From: Pseudomonas putida
GTDB lineage: Bacteria > Pseudomonadota > Gammaproteobacteria > Pseudomonadales > Pseudomonadaceae
NCBI RefSeq assembly: GCF_022627325.1
Contig: NZ_JAETZZ010000008.1
Coordinates: 1 to 64,000 of the forward strand
Direction: 5' to 3'
DNA: 64,000 nucleotides
Positions 26,412-35,279 of this stretch are shown in pieces; the first letter of the stretch is position 1, and every line of letters starts with the position of its first letter. The notes under the pieces were generated by a model that saw only the letters and a list, made by a program, of their open reading frames with translations, was not told the origin of the DNA and did not search any database. The position numbers were made by a program, and so were the translations under genes.

Positions 26412-27719
26412 ATGCTCCGTCCGTTGCTCTTGCTGCTTCACCTGCTCCCGCTGACGGCCTTGGCCGAACCCGTACACCTGCGGGTGCAAGGGTCCAACAC
26501 CATCGGCGCGGCGCTGTTGCCCGCGCTGGTGCAAGGGCACCTGTGGGCGCAACAGGCAACGGCGATCGAGCAACGCCCAGGCGCGCTGGCCAACGAGACC
26601 GTGATCACCGCCGTAGACGCCCACGGCCAGCCGCTGCGCATCGACATCGCGGCGCACGGCTCGAGCACCGGCTTTATCGCGCTTGGCCGTGGCGAGGCCG
26701 ATCTGGCCGCAGCGTCTCGTCCCATCAACGATACCGAGGTGCGCCAGCTCAAGGCGCTGGGCGACTTGCGTGCAGCCGGCGCCGAGCAGGTGATCGGGCT
26801 GGATGGCGTGGCAGTGATCGTCCACCCCGATAACCCCCTGCCGCAGCTCACCACTGCGCAGTTGGCTCAGGTGTTTTCCGGCGCTATCGGCACTTGGGAG
26901 CAACTCGGTATCGCGGGGGGGCCGATCCACCTGTATGCCCGCGACGATCGCTCCGGTACTTTCGAGACCTTCAAGGCGCTGGTGCTGGAGCCGCATCAAG
27001 GTGAACTGGCCCCCGGAGCACAGCGCTTCGAGTCCGGTGACAGGCTGGCCGACAACGTGGTTGCCGATCGCCAGGCCATCGGTTTCAGCAGCCTAGCAGC
27101 CGTGCACGGGGCCAAGGTGCTGGCAATTGCCGAAGGCAACGCGCCGGCCATGCTACCTGAGCGCCCGCAAGTGGCCAGCGAGGACTACCCCCTCTCGCGC
27201 CGGCTGTATCTGTATCTGCCCGCCAACGCCAAACCTCAGGCCAAGGCCCTGGCGGAGTTCGCGCAAAGCCCTGCTGGCCAGTCGATCGTCGCTGAGCAGG
27301 GGTTCGTTTCACAGCAGATCCGGCCCCTTGCAGTGCCGGCGCAAGCCGACATGCCACCGCGCTACCGCAACCTGGCCCAGCAAGCGCAACGCCTGAGCGT
27401 CAACTTCCGCTTCCAGGAAGGCAGTGCCAGCCTCGACAACAAAGCCCTGCGCGATGTACAGCGGGTCGCCGACTACCTGCGTCAGGCCGGCAAGCTGCAG
27501 AGCAAGGCGGTGCTGGTCGGCTTTGGCGACCCCAAGGAAACACCAGGCCGCGCCGCCCTGCTCTCGCGCCTGCGAGCACAGGCGGTACGCCGTGAACTGG
27601 CGCGCGATGGTGTGGAAGTGCTGGAGGTCACCGGCATGGGCGACGAGCTGCCGGTCGCGGGTAACGAGCTGGAACAGGGGCGCTTGCGTAACCGCCGGGT
27701 GGAGGTTTGGGTGTACTGA
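26412..27719 (+). CDS. PstS-like substrate-binding domain fused to an OmpA-like domain
   Basis: The 435-residue exported protein has signal peptide MLRPLLLLLHLLPLTALA. Residues about 20-300 form a phosphate-binding-protein-like type II domain (LRVQGSNTIGAALLPALVQG, AHGSSTGFIALGRGEADLAAASRP, LAQVFSGAIGTWEQLG, DDRSGTFETFKALVL). Residues about 325-435 form an OmpA/MotB-like domain (VNFRFQEGSASLDNKALRDV and the ending LRNRRVEVWVY) expected to bind peptidoglycan or a wall-linked ligand. AAAGG precedes the start. It follows mrdA by 99 bases. It is not part of a pst operon, so ordinary phosphate uptake is doubtful. Confidence 0.85.
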   Translation: MLRPLLLLLHLLPLTALAEPVHLRVQGSNTIGAALLPALVQGHLWAQQATAIEQRPGALANETVITAVDAHGQPLRIDIAAHGSSTGFIALGRGEADLAAASRPINDTEVRQLKALGDLRAAGAEQVIGLDGVAVIVHPDNPLPQLTTAQLAQVFSGAIGTWEQLGIAGGPIHLYARDDRSGTFETFKALVLEPHQGELAPGAQRFESGDRLADNVVADRQAIGFSSLAAVHGAKVLAIAEGNAPAMLPERPQVASEDYPLSRRLYLYLPANAKPQAKALAEFAQSPAGQSIVAEQGFVSQQIRPLAVPAQADMPPRYRNLAQQAQRLSVNFRFQEGSASLDNKALRDVQRVADYLRQAGKLQSKAVLVGFGDPKETPGRAALLSRLRAQAVRRELARDGVEVLEVTGMGDELPVAGNELEQGRLRNRRVEVWVY

Positions 27720-27890
27720 GGCAGGCCGCCGCGCACGGGCTCAGGCAAAAATTTGTAACAGCACGCCACTCGGCATCACAGGGAAATGGGGCTAGGCTCA
27801 AATCCATGTGATACCGGGCCCCTCTGACGGCTGCGCGCCGCCATGTCGGATCACTGTTGCCATGCAACGTCGACAATCAAGGAGGGGCTC
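27720..27890 (+). promoter_or_regulatory. Structured leader of the terC gene (uncharacterised)
   Basis: The 171-base gap contains a GGGGC...GCCCC pairing (about 27788-27825), followed by GC-rich dyads and a strong AAGGAGG site. Leaders of TerC/Alx genes in other Proteobacteria often carry the manganese/pH-sensing yybP-ykoY element, but its conserved GGGGAGUAG core is not present here. Confidence 0.25.
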
Positions 27891-28955
27891 ATGACAGCTC
27901 TACACACCTTTCTCACAACCCCATTTCTCGGCACCAGCACCTGGTTGTGGCTGGTGTTCCTGGCCATCGTCATCGGCCTGCTGGTACTCGACCTGGGTGT
28001 GCTGCACCGCAAAGAACGCGAAATCGAAATGCGCGAAAGCCTGCTGTTGTACTCGGGCTATTTCAGCGTGGGCGTGTTGTTCGGCGCGTGGGTCTGGTAC
28101 GAACTGGGCGCGCAGTCGGCGCTTGAGTTCTACACCGGCTTTTTGGTCGAACAGTCCTTGTCGATGGACAACGTGTTCGTCATGGCGATGATCTTCGGTT
28201 TCTTCGCCATCCCCCGCCGTTACCAGCATCGGGTACTGTTCTGGGGCATTCTGGGTGTGGTGTTCCTGCGCGCGATCATGATCGGCGTGGGCGCGACGCT
28301 GGTGCAGAACTTTGAATGGGTGCTGTACATCTTCGGGGCATTCCTGCTGTTTACCGGGGTAAAAATGGCGCTGTCGAAAGAAGACAGCCACCCCGACCTG
28401 GCCAACAACCCGGTACTCAAATTCGTCAAGCGGCACATGCGCGTGACCGACCAGATTCATGGTTCACACTTCTTCGTGCGCCTCACCCCGCCAGGCGAGA
28501 GCAAGGCATTGCGCTATGCCACACCGCTGTTCCTCGCGCTGGTACTGATCGAGCTGGCCGACCTGGTGTTTGCGGTCGACAGCGTGCCGGCCATCTTCGC
28601 CATCACGCAGGACCCGTTCATCGTCTACACCTCGAACATCTTTGCCATTCTGGGTCTGCGCTCGCTGTACTTTGCCCTGTCGGCATTGATGCACCGCTTC
28701 GTGTACCTCAAGTACGCGCTGGCGCTGGTGCTGATCTTCATTGGCTGCAAGATCTTCTACCACGGCATGGTCGGCAAGGTGCCGGCGCTGCTGTCGCTGG
28801 GCGTGACGTTCGGCTTGTTGCTCGGTGGGGTCGTGGTGTCGCTGATCAAGACCCGCGGCGAGAAAGCGGTCGTGGGCGACGTGCAAGGGGAGCAGCTCCC
28901 ACCCACGCAGCCCGAAAGCGCCAAAAAGGAAGAAGACCCGCAATTGCGGGTCTGA
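27891..28955 (+). CDS. TerC/Alx-family integral membrane protein (probable Mn2+ exporter type)
   Basis: From ATG 27891 the protein has 354 residues with about nine hydrophobic segments. TerC motifs: FLVEQSLSMDNVFVMAMIFG and ELADLVFAVDSVPAIFAITQ, both with membrane-embedded acidic residues that bind metal in this family. A charged C-tail ends QPESAKKEEDPQLRV. AAGGAGG lies 7 bases before this ATG; the frame extending to 27843 has a Cys/His-rich non-family start. Alx/TerC proteins are linked to manganese export and metallation of exported enzymes. Confidence 0.88.
   Translation: MTALHTFLTTPFLGTSTWLWLVFLAIVIGLLVLDLGVLHRKEREIEMRESLLLYSGYFSVGVLFGAWVWYELGAQSALEFYTGFLVEQSLSMDNVFVMAMIFGFFAIPRRYQHRVLFWGILGVVFLRAIMIGVGATLVQNFEWVLYIFGAFLLFTGVKMALSKEDSHPDLANNPVLKFVKRHMRVTDQIHGSHFFVRLTPPGESKALRYATPLFLALVLIELADLVFAVDSVPAIFAITQDPFIVYTSNIFAILGLRSLYFALSALMHRFVYLKYALALVLIFIGCKIFYHGMVGKVPALLSLGVTFGLLLGGVVVSLIKTRGEKAVVGDVQGEQLPPTQPESAKKEEDPQLRV
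28934..28953. terminator. Perfect 20-base palindrome at the end of terC
   Basis: AGACCCGCAATTGCGGGTCT is a perfect palindrome covering the last codons up to the first base of the TGA stop. The next bases (GATCCTCTGC) are not a U run. It may be a terminator hairpin or an mRNA 3' stabiliser overlapping the coding end. Confidence 0.5.
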
Positions 28956-29018
28956 TCCTCTGCATCTGCTGCGTACATTGCTTTCAGAACACCGAACAAG
29001 CGTTTATCGAGGCCGCGC

Positions 29019-30248
29019 TCACCGCCCGCTACGCAACATTTCAACCGGCACATATTTGCCGATCTCGTACTTGCCGATCGCCGCCCGGTGCACCTCATCC
29101 GGCCCGTCAGCCAGGCGCAAGGTACGCTGCATCGCGTACATGTATGCCAGCGGGAAATCCCCACTCACCCCTGCACCACCATGGAGCTGAATGGCACGGT
29201 CGATCACCTTCAATGCGACATTCGGCGCCACCACCTTGATCTGGGCGATCTCACTGCGCGCCACCTTGTTGCCGACCGTGTCCATCATGTACGCCGCCTT
29301 CAGCGTCAGCAGCCGCGCCATGTCGATTTCCATGCGTGAATCAGCGATCTTGTCGACATTGCCGCCCAGCCGTGCCAGCGGCCGGCCGAACGCCGTGCGC
29401 TCGACCGAGCGCCGGCACATCAACTCCAGCGCCCGTTCGGCCATGCCGACCGAGCGCATGCAGTGGTGAATACGGCCTGGGCCCAGGCGCCCCTGAGCGA
29501 TCTCAAAGCCGCGCCCCTCACCAAGGATCACGTTTTCGTAGGGCACACGCACGTTCTCGAACAGCACCTCGGCGTGGCCATGGGGGGCGTCGTCGTAACC
29601 GAACACAGGCAACGGCCGAACGATCTTCACCCCCGGTGCGTCAGTCGGCACCAGCACCATCGAGTGCTGCTGGTGGCGCGGCCCGTCAGGGTTGGACAGG
29701 CCCATGAAGATCATCACCTTGCAACGCGGGTCGCAGGCCCCGGAGGTCCACCACTTGCGGCCATTGATCACCCACTGATCACCGTCACGCACGGCAGTGG
29801 CGGCCATGTTGGTGGCGTCCGAGGAGGCTACGTCAGGTTCGGTCATGGCAAATGCCGAGCGAATCTCGCCCCGCAGCAGCGGCTCCAGCCACTGCTGCTT
29901 CTGCGCCTCGCTGCCATAGCGCACCAGCACTTCCATGTTGCCCGTGTCCGGCGCCGAACAGTTGAAGGGCTCCGGCCCCAGCAGCGAGCGGCCCATGATC
30001 TCGGCCAGGGGCGCGTACTCCAGGTTGCTCAGGCCGGCACCGTACTGCGACTCCGGCAAGAACAGGTTCCACAAGCCCTCGGCGCGGGCCTTGGCCTTGA
30101 GCTCCTCCATGATTGCGGTAGGTTGCCAGCGGTCACCTTCTGCGACCTGGCGCTCGAACACTGGCTCGGCGGGATAGACATGGGCATCCATGAACGCGGT
30201 GACGCGCTCGCGCAGAGCCTGGACCTTGGGTGAATAGGCGAAATCCAT
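29019..30248 (-). CDS. Acyl-CoA dehydrogenase (ACAD10/11-like)
   Basis: From ATG 30248 the protein has 409 residues: N-terminal helices ([20 protein letters not shown]), the flavin-binding sheet with [17 protein letters not shown] and [18 protein letters not shown], and the C-terminal domain with [15 protein letters not shown] [18 protein letters not shown] and [19 protein letters not shown]. The subfamily resembles ACAD10/11 proteins that act on long or hydroxylated acyl-CoAs; substrate unknown. Transcribed divergently from a LysR gene that probably controls it. Confidence 0.88.
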   Translation of the reverse strand: MDFAYSPKVQALRERVTAFMDAHVYPAEPVFERQVAEGDRWQPTAIMEELKAKARAEGLWNLFLPESQYGAGLSNLEYAPLAEIMGRSLLGPEPFNCSAPDTGNMEVLVRYGSEAQKQQWLEPLLRGEIRSAFAMTEPDVASSDATNMAATAVRDGDQWVINGRKWWTSGACDPRCKVMIFMGLSNPDGPRHQQHSMVLVPTDAPGVKIVRPLPVFGYDDAPHGHAEVLFENVRVPYENVILGEGRGFEIAQGRLGPGRIHHCMRSVGMAERALELMCRRSVERTAFGRPLARLGGNVDKIADSRMEIDMARLLTLKAAYMMDTVGNKVARSEIAQIKVVAPNVALKVIDRAIQLHGGAGVSGDFPLAYMYAMQRTLRLADGPDEVHRAAIGKYEIGKYVPVEMLRSGR

Positions 30249-30342
30249 CGGGGCTACCTTCACGGTTCGAAGTACATGGGCAGAGCCTAGAGCAGCACAG
30301 CTCAATCCACCTAGTCTATTTTCTGTGTGTATAAACATTCAT

Positions 30343-30366
30343 AACCGATATATGATCGGCCGATAA
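30343..30366. promoter_or_regulatory. Candidate LysR operator in the acyl-CoA dehydrogenase/lysR gap
   Basis: AACCGATATATGATCGG contains CCGAT-N5-ATCGG (30345-30359), and the overlapping ATCGGCCGAT (30355-30364) is a perfect 10-base palindrome. It lies 24 bases before the LysR ATG and about 95 bases before the dehydrogenase start, a position fitting autoregulation. Confidence 0.5.
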
Positions 30367-30387
30367 TTCCAACAAAGAGCGGCGCCC

Positions 30388-31314
30388 ATGAACCTCAGCA
30401 AGGTCGACCTGAACCTGTTCATCGTCTTCGATGCCATCTATACCGAAGCCAACCTGACCCGCGCAGGGCAGATCGTCGGCATTACCCAGCCAGCGGTGTC
30501 CAACGCGCTCTCGCGCCTTCGCGAAACCTTCAACGACCCGTTGTTCGTGCGCACCGCCCAGGGCATGGTGCCGACCCCCATGGCGCAGAACATCATCGGC
30601 CCGGTGCGCAACGCCTTGGCGCTGCTGCGCACCTCGGTGCAGGAAAGCCGCATCTTCAACCCGCAGCAGGCCAACAAGACCTTCCGCATCAGCATGACCG
30701 ACCTGACCGAAGCGGTGATCCTGCCCCCGCTGTTCCAGCGCCTGCGGCGCCTGGCGCCTGCGGTGCTGATCGAGAGCTTCCTGTGCAAGCGGCGTGAAAC
30801 TACCAAGGAGCTGGCTGCAGGGCGCCTGGACTTTGCCGTCGACGCGCCGTTGAACACCGATCCGCAGGTGCGCCATGTCAAGCTGATGCAGGACCGCTAC
30901 GTCTGCGCCGTACGCCAGGGTCACCCGCTGGCCGACGCCAAGCTCACCGTCGAGAGCTACCTGGGCATGACCCATATCCATATCTCCAGCCGCCGAAACG
31001 GCCTGGGCTATGTCGACCTGGCGCTAGGCAAGATGGGTGTGCAACGCAAAGTCGCCCTGCGCTCGCAGCATTACCTGATGGCTTCCCAGGTGCTGCAACA
31101 GACAGACATGGCGATGACCGTGCCAGAACGGTTCGCCCGCCGCCACCAATTGCGCTACCAGCCTTTGCCGGTGGAAGTGCCTGCGCTTGAGACGCACCTG
31201 TACTGGCACGAGAGCACCGACCAGGATCCGGCCAACCGCTGGATGCGCGAGCAGATCATCGAGCTGTGCCAACGGGTAGTGGCTGAAGAAGAGCGGAGTT
31301 TAGAAAGCACTTGA
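30388..31314 (+). CDS. LysR-type regulator (NodD/NahR-like branch)
   Basis: The 308-residue protein has the branch-typical start VDLNLFIVFDAIYTEANLTR and HTH GITQPAVSNALSRLRETFND with PLFVRTAQGMVPTPMA. The effector domain begins near 95 (KTFRISMTDLTEAVILPPLF). AAAGAG precedes the ATG. Divergent to the acyl-CoA dehydrogenase gene, its likely target. Confidence 0.87.
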   Translation: MNLSKVDLNLFIVFDAIYTEANLTRAGQIVGITQPAVSNALSRLRETFNDPLFVRTAQGMVPTPMAQNIIGPVRNALALLRTSVQESRIFNPQQANKTFRISMTDLTEAVILPPLFQRLRRLAPAVLIESFLCKRRETTKELAAGRLDFAVDAPLNTDPQVRHVKLMQDRYVCAVRQGHPLADAKLTVESYLGMTHIHISSRRNGLGYVDLALGKMGVQRKVALRSQHYLMASQVLQQTDMAMTVPERFARRHQLRYQPLPVEVPALETHLYWHESTDQDPANRWMREQIIELCQRVVAEEERSLEST

Positions 31315-31480
31315 GCGTCGGCCTAGCTTATGAAACAACCTACGATCGGTCACTTTTGGAGAATAGTTTTCTACAGAAACGGGCAAACCATGAAAACAAG
31401 GGCAAAAATTTTCGCAGCGCCCGGGGTACGCTTGCTGTCAGGATCGCCGAACCCGCGGCGACAGCTACGGACCCAACGCC

Positions 31481-32635
31481 ATGCCCAGCGCCCCACTCTA
31501 TTTCGACTACGCCGCCACCACACCGGTAGACGACCGCGTCATTGAAACCATGCTCACCTGCCTCGGCCGCCAGGTGCACTTCGGCAACCCCGCCTCCTCA
31601 GGTCACGCCTACGGCCAGCGGGCTCGCGAGGCCGTGGAGCAGGCTCGCCAGCAAGTGGCCGAGCGTGTCGGGGCGAGCGCTGAAGACCTGGTCTGGACAT
31701 CGGGCGCCACCGAGTCCAACAACCTTGCGCTCAAAGGCATCGCGCAGGGCATTGGCCAGCCAGGCCACCTGATCACCAGTGCACTTGAGCACAAGGCCGT
31801 ACTCGATACCGTCAGCGAACTGGAGCGCCAGGGCTGGGCAGTCACCCGCCTGGCCCCGGACGCTGCCGGCCTGATTCAGCCCTACGACGTACAGGCGGCC
31901 CTGCGCGAGGATACCCGCCTGGTCTCGCTGATGGCGGTCAACAACGAACTGGGCACCGTCACCGATTTCGCTGCCATTGGCGAGCGCGTGCGTGCCCATG
32001 GCGCCCTGCTGCACGTGGATGCGGCCCAGGCGGTGGGCAAGCTGGCCATCGAGTTGCGGGCGATGGCGGTAGACCTGATGTCGTTTTCTGCCCATAAGGT
32101 CTATGGGCCAAAAGGCATTGGCGCGCTGTATGTCGGCCCTCGCGCACGCGCCTGGATGCGGGCCCAGATCCACGGGGGTGGCCATGAGCTTGGCCTGCGC
32201 TCAGGCACCCTGCCTACCCATCAGATCGTTGGCATGGGCAGCGCCTTCGCCCTGGCCGGCCAGCCTGGCGACAGCGAGCACCAGCGCATCGAGCAGCTCG
32301 CCCGGCGGCTGCGCGAAGGGCTGCTGGCCGTGCCTGGGGTCCGCCTCAACGGCTGCGCCCGCCAGCGCGTAGCGCATACCTTGAACCTCTGTATCGAGGC
32401 CCCGGGCTTCAACAGCCTGGCGCTGGCCAGTGAACTGGCGCTATCGAGCACCTCGGCGTGCAACTCGGCGAGTCACGCGCCGTCGCATGTACTGCTGGCG
32501 CTGGGGCTGGATGAGGCGCAGGCGCGCAAAAGCGTGCGCTTGAGCATCGGGCGGTTTACCAGCGAAGCGGAGGTGGACAAAGCGATCGAGGTGTTCGAAC
32601 GCACAGTTGCGGGCGCTTCGCTGGCCTTGTGGTGA
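31481..32635 (+). CDS. Cysteine desulfurase-like aminotransferase (solo NifS/IscS type)
   Basis: The 384-residue fold-type I PLP enzyme shows YFDYAATTPVDDRVIE at the start, the HFGNPASSGHAYG loop, TSGATESNNLALKG, LHVDAAQAVGKLAIEL, the PLP lysine in SFSAHKVYGPKGIGALY, and the mobile-loop cysteine in LSSTSACNSASHAPSHVLLA. These are the key desulfurase residues. It removes sulfur from L-cysteine as a persulfide. No iscU, iscA, hscA or tRNA-thiolation gene is adjacent, so the acceptor is unknown. Confidence 0.85.
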   Translation: MPSAPLYFDYAATTPVDDRVIETMLTCLGRQVHFGNPASSGHAYGQRAREAVEQARQQVAERVGASAEDLVWTSGATESNNLALKGIAQGIGQPGHLITSALEHKAVLDTVSELERQGWAVTRLAPDAAGLIQPYDVQAALREDTRLVSLMAVNNELGTVTDFAAIGERVRAHGALLHVDAAQAVGKLAIELRAMAVDLMSFSAHKVYGPKGIGALYVGPRARAWMRAQIHGGGHELGLRSGTLPTHQIVGMGSAFALAGQPGDSEHQRIEQLARRLREGLLAVPGVRLNGCARQRVAHTLNLCIEAPGFNSLALASELALSSTSACNSASHAPSHVLLALGLDEAQARKSVRLSIGRFTSEAEVDKAIEVFERTVAGASLALW

Positions 32636-32668
32636 ACCTGGCGTTACCGCTTCCTGCACCGGCCTCCC

Positions 32669-33322
32669 TCAGAGGAAGGTGAAGACCTTCGAAGCCGGCA
32701 GGCGCGATTTGTTCAGCCCGGCATTGAAGTCCGACTCGCTACGGTAACCCAGGCTCAGCACCACCACACTGGTGTACCCCTGCTCACGCAGGCCCAGTTC
32801 GGCATCCATGATCTTGCTGTCGAAACCTTCGATCGGCGTTGCGTCCAGCCCATGGGCGGCAGCGCCGAGCAATGCAGTGCCCAGGGCCAGGTAAGTCTGC
32901 TTCTCCATCCAGTGCTGCAGGTCTTTCTGGTCGTAGCGGTGCAGGCTCACATAATGGCGACGGCTCTGGTTCTGGCCGGCACGGGCCTGATCATCGCGAA
33001 AACGTCCGTCGGCCGCTTCCTGGTCGAGCACGGCGTCCAGGTGTGCTTCGGTCATGTCGGTGCGGGTACAGAACACGATCACATGGGACGCATCGAGGAT
33101 CTTCGGCGTGTTGTAGGCAAAACCGTCCAGGGTGCTCTTGGCCAGGCGTGTCTTGCCCTCTGCGCTGTCGGCCACGATGAAGTGCCACGGCTGCGAGTTG
33201 ACCGAGGATGGGCTGTGGCGCAGCTGCTCGAGCAAGGCGTCGATGGTGGCCTGAGGGATCTTGCGCGCGGCGTCGTAGGCCTTGGTGGTGTAGCGGCCCT
33301 TGGCCAGAGAAACGGTATCCAT
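32669..33322 (-). CDS. nfsB: Oxygen-insensitive NAD(P)H nitroreductase NfsB-like
   Basis: The 217-residue flavoprotein matches NfsB along its length: MDTVSLAKGRYTTKAYDA, HSPSSVNSQPWHFIVADSAE, DASHVIVFCTRTDM, VLDQEAADGRFRDD, and PIEGFDSKIMDAELGLREQG. It reduces nitroaromatics and quinones with FMN. AAGGAG lies 7 bases before the ATG. Divergently transcribed from a LysR gene across 103 bases. Confidence 0.92.
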   Translation of the reverse strand: MDTVSLAKGRYTTKAYDAARKIPQATIDALLEQLRHSPSSVNSQPWHFIVADSAEGKTRLAKSTLDGFAYNTPKILDASHVIVFCTRTDMTEAHLDAVLDQEAADGRFRDDQARAGQNQSRRHYVSLHRYDQKDLQHWMEKQTYLALGTALLGAAAHGLDATPIEGFDSKIMDAELGLREQGYTSVVVLSLGYRSESDFNAGLNKSRLPASKVFTFL

Positions 33323-33386
33323 GTTGCAACTCCTTAAGCGGAACGGGACGTGCGGCGCATATTATCTTTCCTGCCAATCAAAAAAA

Positions 33387-33425
33387 GCAGCAAAATGCAG
33401 CAACACTTTCACCCATGGAGTGAAA
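33387..33425. promoter_or_regulatory. Candidate regulatory sites in the nfsB/lysR promoter
   Basis: Two GCAGCAA copies (33387-33393 and 33397-33403) are spaced exactly 10 bases apart, one helical turn. An imperfect dyad TTTCAC-N7-GTGAAA (33407-33425) overlaps the ribosome-binding site of the LysR gene. Both are plausible binding sites for the divergent regulator. Confidence 0.45.
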
Positions 33426-34316
33426 ATGCTCCGCATCACCGACCTCGAACTGTTCGTGCGCAGCAGCGCACTGGGCAGTTTCACCGCCGCCGCCCACGAG
33501 GCCGACCTGCTGCCCGGGCAGGTCGCCGCCGCCATCAAACGCCTGGAGCGTGACCTCGACGTGCGCCTGTTCGCACGGACCACCCGCAGCCTGCGCCTGA
33601 CAGCCGAGGGCGAGCTGTACCTGCCTACCGCGCTCAGCGTGCTGCAAAGCCTGCGCCAAGGCCGGGAGAACCTGCACGGCGCCAACAGCACCCTGCGTGG
33701 GGTGCTGCAGGTGTCGGCGCCCTCGGACCTTGGGCGCAATATCCTGCTGCCATGGTTGAGTGATTTTCGCCGCGAGCACCCTGAACTGACCCTGCGCCTG
33801 CACCTGTCCGATCAGGTCGCCGACCTGTTCCGCGACCCGGTGGACGTAGCCATACGCTATGGCCTGAACGAAGAAGCCAACTACATCGCCCTGCCCCTGG
33901 CGCCGTGGAATCGTCGTGTGCTGGTGGCCTCGCCGGCCTACCTGGCGCGTCACGGGCGGCCGCAGACGCTGGATGACTTGCAGCAGCATGCGTGCCTGCT
34001 TTACCTGCAACAGGGGCGTATCTACGACAAGTGGCGGCTGGGCAACCGTACCGTTCAGGTGAGTGGCCCACTGTTCAGCGACGATGCCGATGTGGTGCGG
34101 CGCTGGGCCATCCTTGGCGAGGGTATCGCCTACAAATCGTGGCTGGATGTCAGCGCCAATGTGGCAACTGGCGAGCTGCAAGTGCTGCTGCCGGAGCACC
34201 CGGGCGAACTGAGCCCGGTAACCTTGGTGTGCCCACACCGCAAGCAGCTGTCGCCTGCGGTATCGCAGTTGCATCTATGGCTGCGCGAGCGTTTCGCCGC
34301 GCAGCAGCCGCGCTGA
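33426..34316 (+). CDS. LysR-type regulator (probable regulator of nfsB)
   Basis: From ATG 33426 the protein has 296 residues: HTH ITDLELFVRSSALGSFTAAA and PGQVAAAIKRLERDLDVRLF, and an effector domain from about 88 (GVLQVSAPSDLGRNILLPWL). GGAGTG precedes the ATG. The longer frame from 33300 runs through the nfsB promoter and is not coding. The CrgA/AaeR-like branch often controls a divergent reductase. Confidence 0.87.
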   Translation: MLRITDLELFVRSSALGSFTAAAHEADLLPGQVAAAIKRLERDLDVRLFARTTRSLRLTAEGELYLPTALSVLQSLRQGRENLHGANSTLRGVLQVSAPSDLGRNILLPWLSDFRREHPELTLRLHLSDQVADLFRDPVDVAIRYGLNEEANYIALPLAPWNRRVLVASPAYLARHGRPQTLDDLQQHACLLYLQQGRIYDKWRLGNRTVQVSGPLFSDDADVVRRWAILGEGIAYKSWLDVSANVATGELQVLLPEHPGELSPVTLVCPHRKQLSPAVSQLHLWLRERFAAQQPR

Positions 34317-34398
34317 AGCCTGCTGTGCACAATTATTCTAAACGCAGGGCGGATTCTGCATTAAGGTGAACTGCCCTACCTTCTGCAGCCTTGCCGCC

Positions 34399-35229
34399 AT
34401 GCCAGACTGGATCGACCTCAAGCAAGACGCCGACACCGGCATCGAGTCGGTGCGTGCGCATTTCGTTGGCCACGCCTACGACCCGCACTGGCATGAGAGC
34501 TTTCTGGTCGGCGTCACCGAGCAGGGTGTGCAGCAGTTCCACTGCCGGCGTACACGCCATCACAGCACACCCGGGCAGGTGTTCCTGCTCGAGCCAGGCG
34601 ACATTCACGACGGCGATGCGCCAACGGCAGAAGGTTTTACCTATTCGACCCTGTACCTGGAGCCGACCTGGCTGGAGGCGGAGCTGCGCGTGCTGTTCGA
34701 GCAAGCGCCCAGTGACAGCCTGCCACGCTTCGCCGATACGCTGTGCGATGATCGCCAGCTTACCCGCGCCACCACCCTCGCCTTTCAGGCGGTGCATGGC
34801 GGGGAGCTGCGCATCGTGCGGCAAACCGCCACCGATGACCTGCTCAGTTGCCTTACCGGCCACCTGCACTGGCGCAAACGCCTGAACCCCGATCCGCGCC
34901 TGCCGCTGACCGCCCAGCGGGCACGCGACTACCTGCATGCACACCTCGATCAGGACATCGGCCTCGACGACCTGGCACTGGCCTGCGGCGTAGACCGCTT
35001 CCGTCTGACCCGTGCCTTCAAGGCGGCATTTGGCCTGGCGCCGCACGCCTATCTGATCCAGCTGCGCCTGGCGCGCGCCCGACGTCTGCTTGCCCAAGGC
35101 CGGACCCCGACCGAAGTGGCCATGGCCCTGGGCTTCGCTGACCAGAGCCACCTGGGGCGCTGGTTCCGCCGTGCCTACCGGCTCACCCCCGCGGACTACC
35201 GGCGCCGCTGCTCAAACCTTCCAGACTGA
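34399..35229 (+). CDS. AraC-family transcriptional regulator
   Basis: The protein has 276 residues from ATG 34399 (or 287 from GTG 34366). An N-terminal cupin sensor (YDPHWHESFLVGVTEQGVQQ, then FLLEPGDIHDGDAP) precedes two AraC HTH motifs (LDDLALACGVDRFRLTRAFK and PTEVAMALGFADQSHLGRWF with RRAYRLTPADYRR). It lies 50 bases before a LysE exporter gene in the same direction, a common pairing in which the regulator controls the exporter. Confidence 0.87.
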   Translation: MPDWIDLKQDADTGIESVRAHFVGHAYDPHWHESFLVGVTEQGVQQFHCRRTRHHSTPGQVFLLEPGDIHDGDAPTAEGFTYSTLYLEPTWLEAELRVLFEQAPSDSLPRFADTLCDDRQLTRATTLAFQAVHGGELRIVRQTATDDLLSCLTGHLHWRKRLNPDPRLPLTAQRARDYLHAHLDQDIGLDDLALACGVDRFRLTRAFKAAFGLAPHAYLIQLRLARARRLLAQGRTPTEVAMALGFADQSHLGRWFRRAYRLTPADYRRRCSNLPD

Positions 35230-35279
35230 CACACAGCAATCGGCCAGCATGGTGCCCTGTTCAATAGGAGCCGTTCACC

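Noticed and set aside
26412..27719. Phosphate ABC-transporter binding protein PstS
   Set aside because: There is no pstCAB or phoU nearby and the protein is fused to an OmpA-like domain, so a simple PstS label would mislead.
27720..27890. yybP-ykoY manganese riboswitch upstream of terC
   Set aside because: The gap has pairing potential, but the conserved GGGGAGUAG core and partner segment were not found; only an uncharacterised leader is reported.
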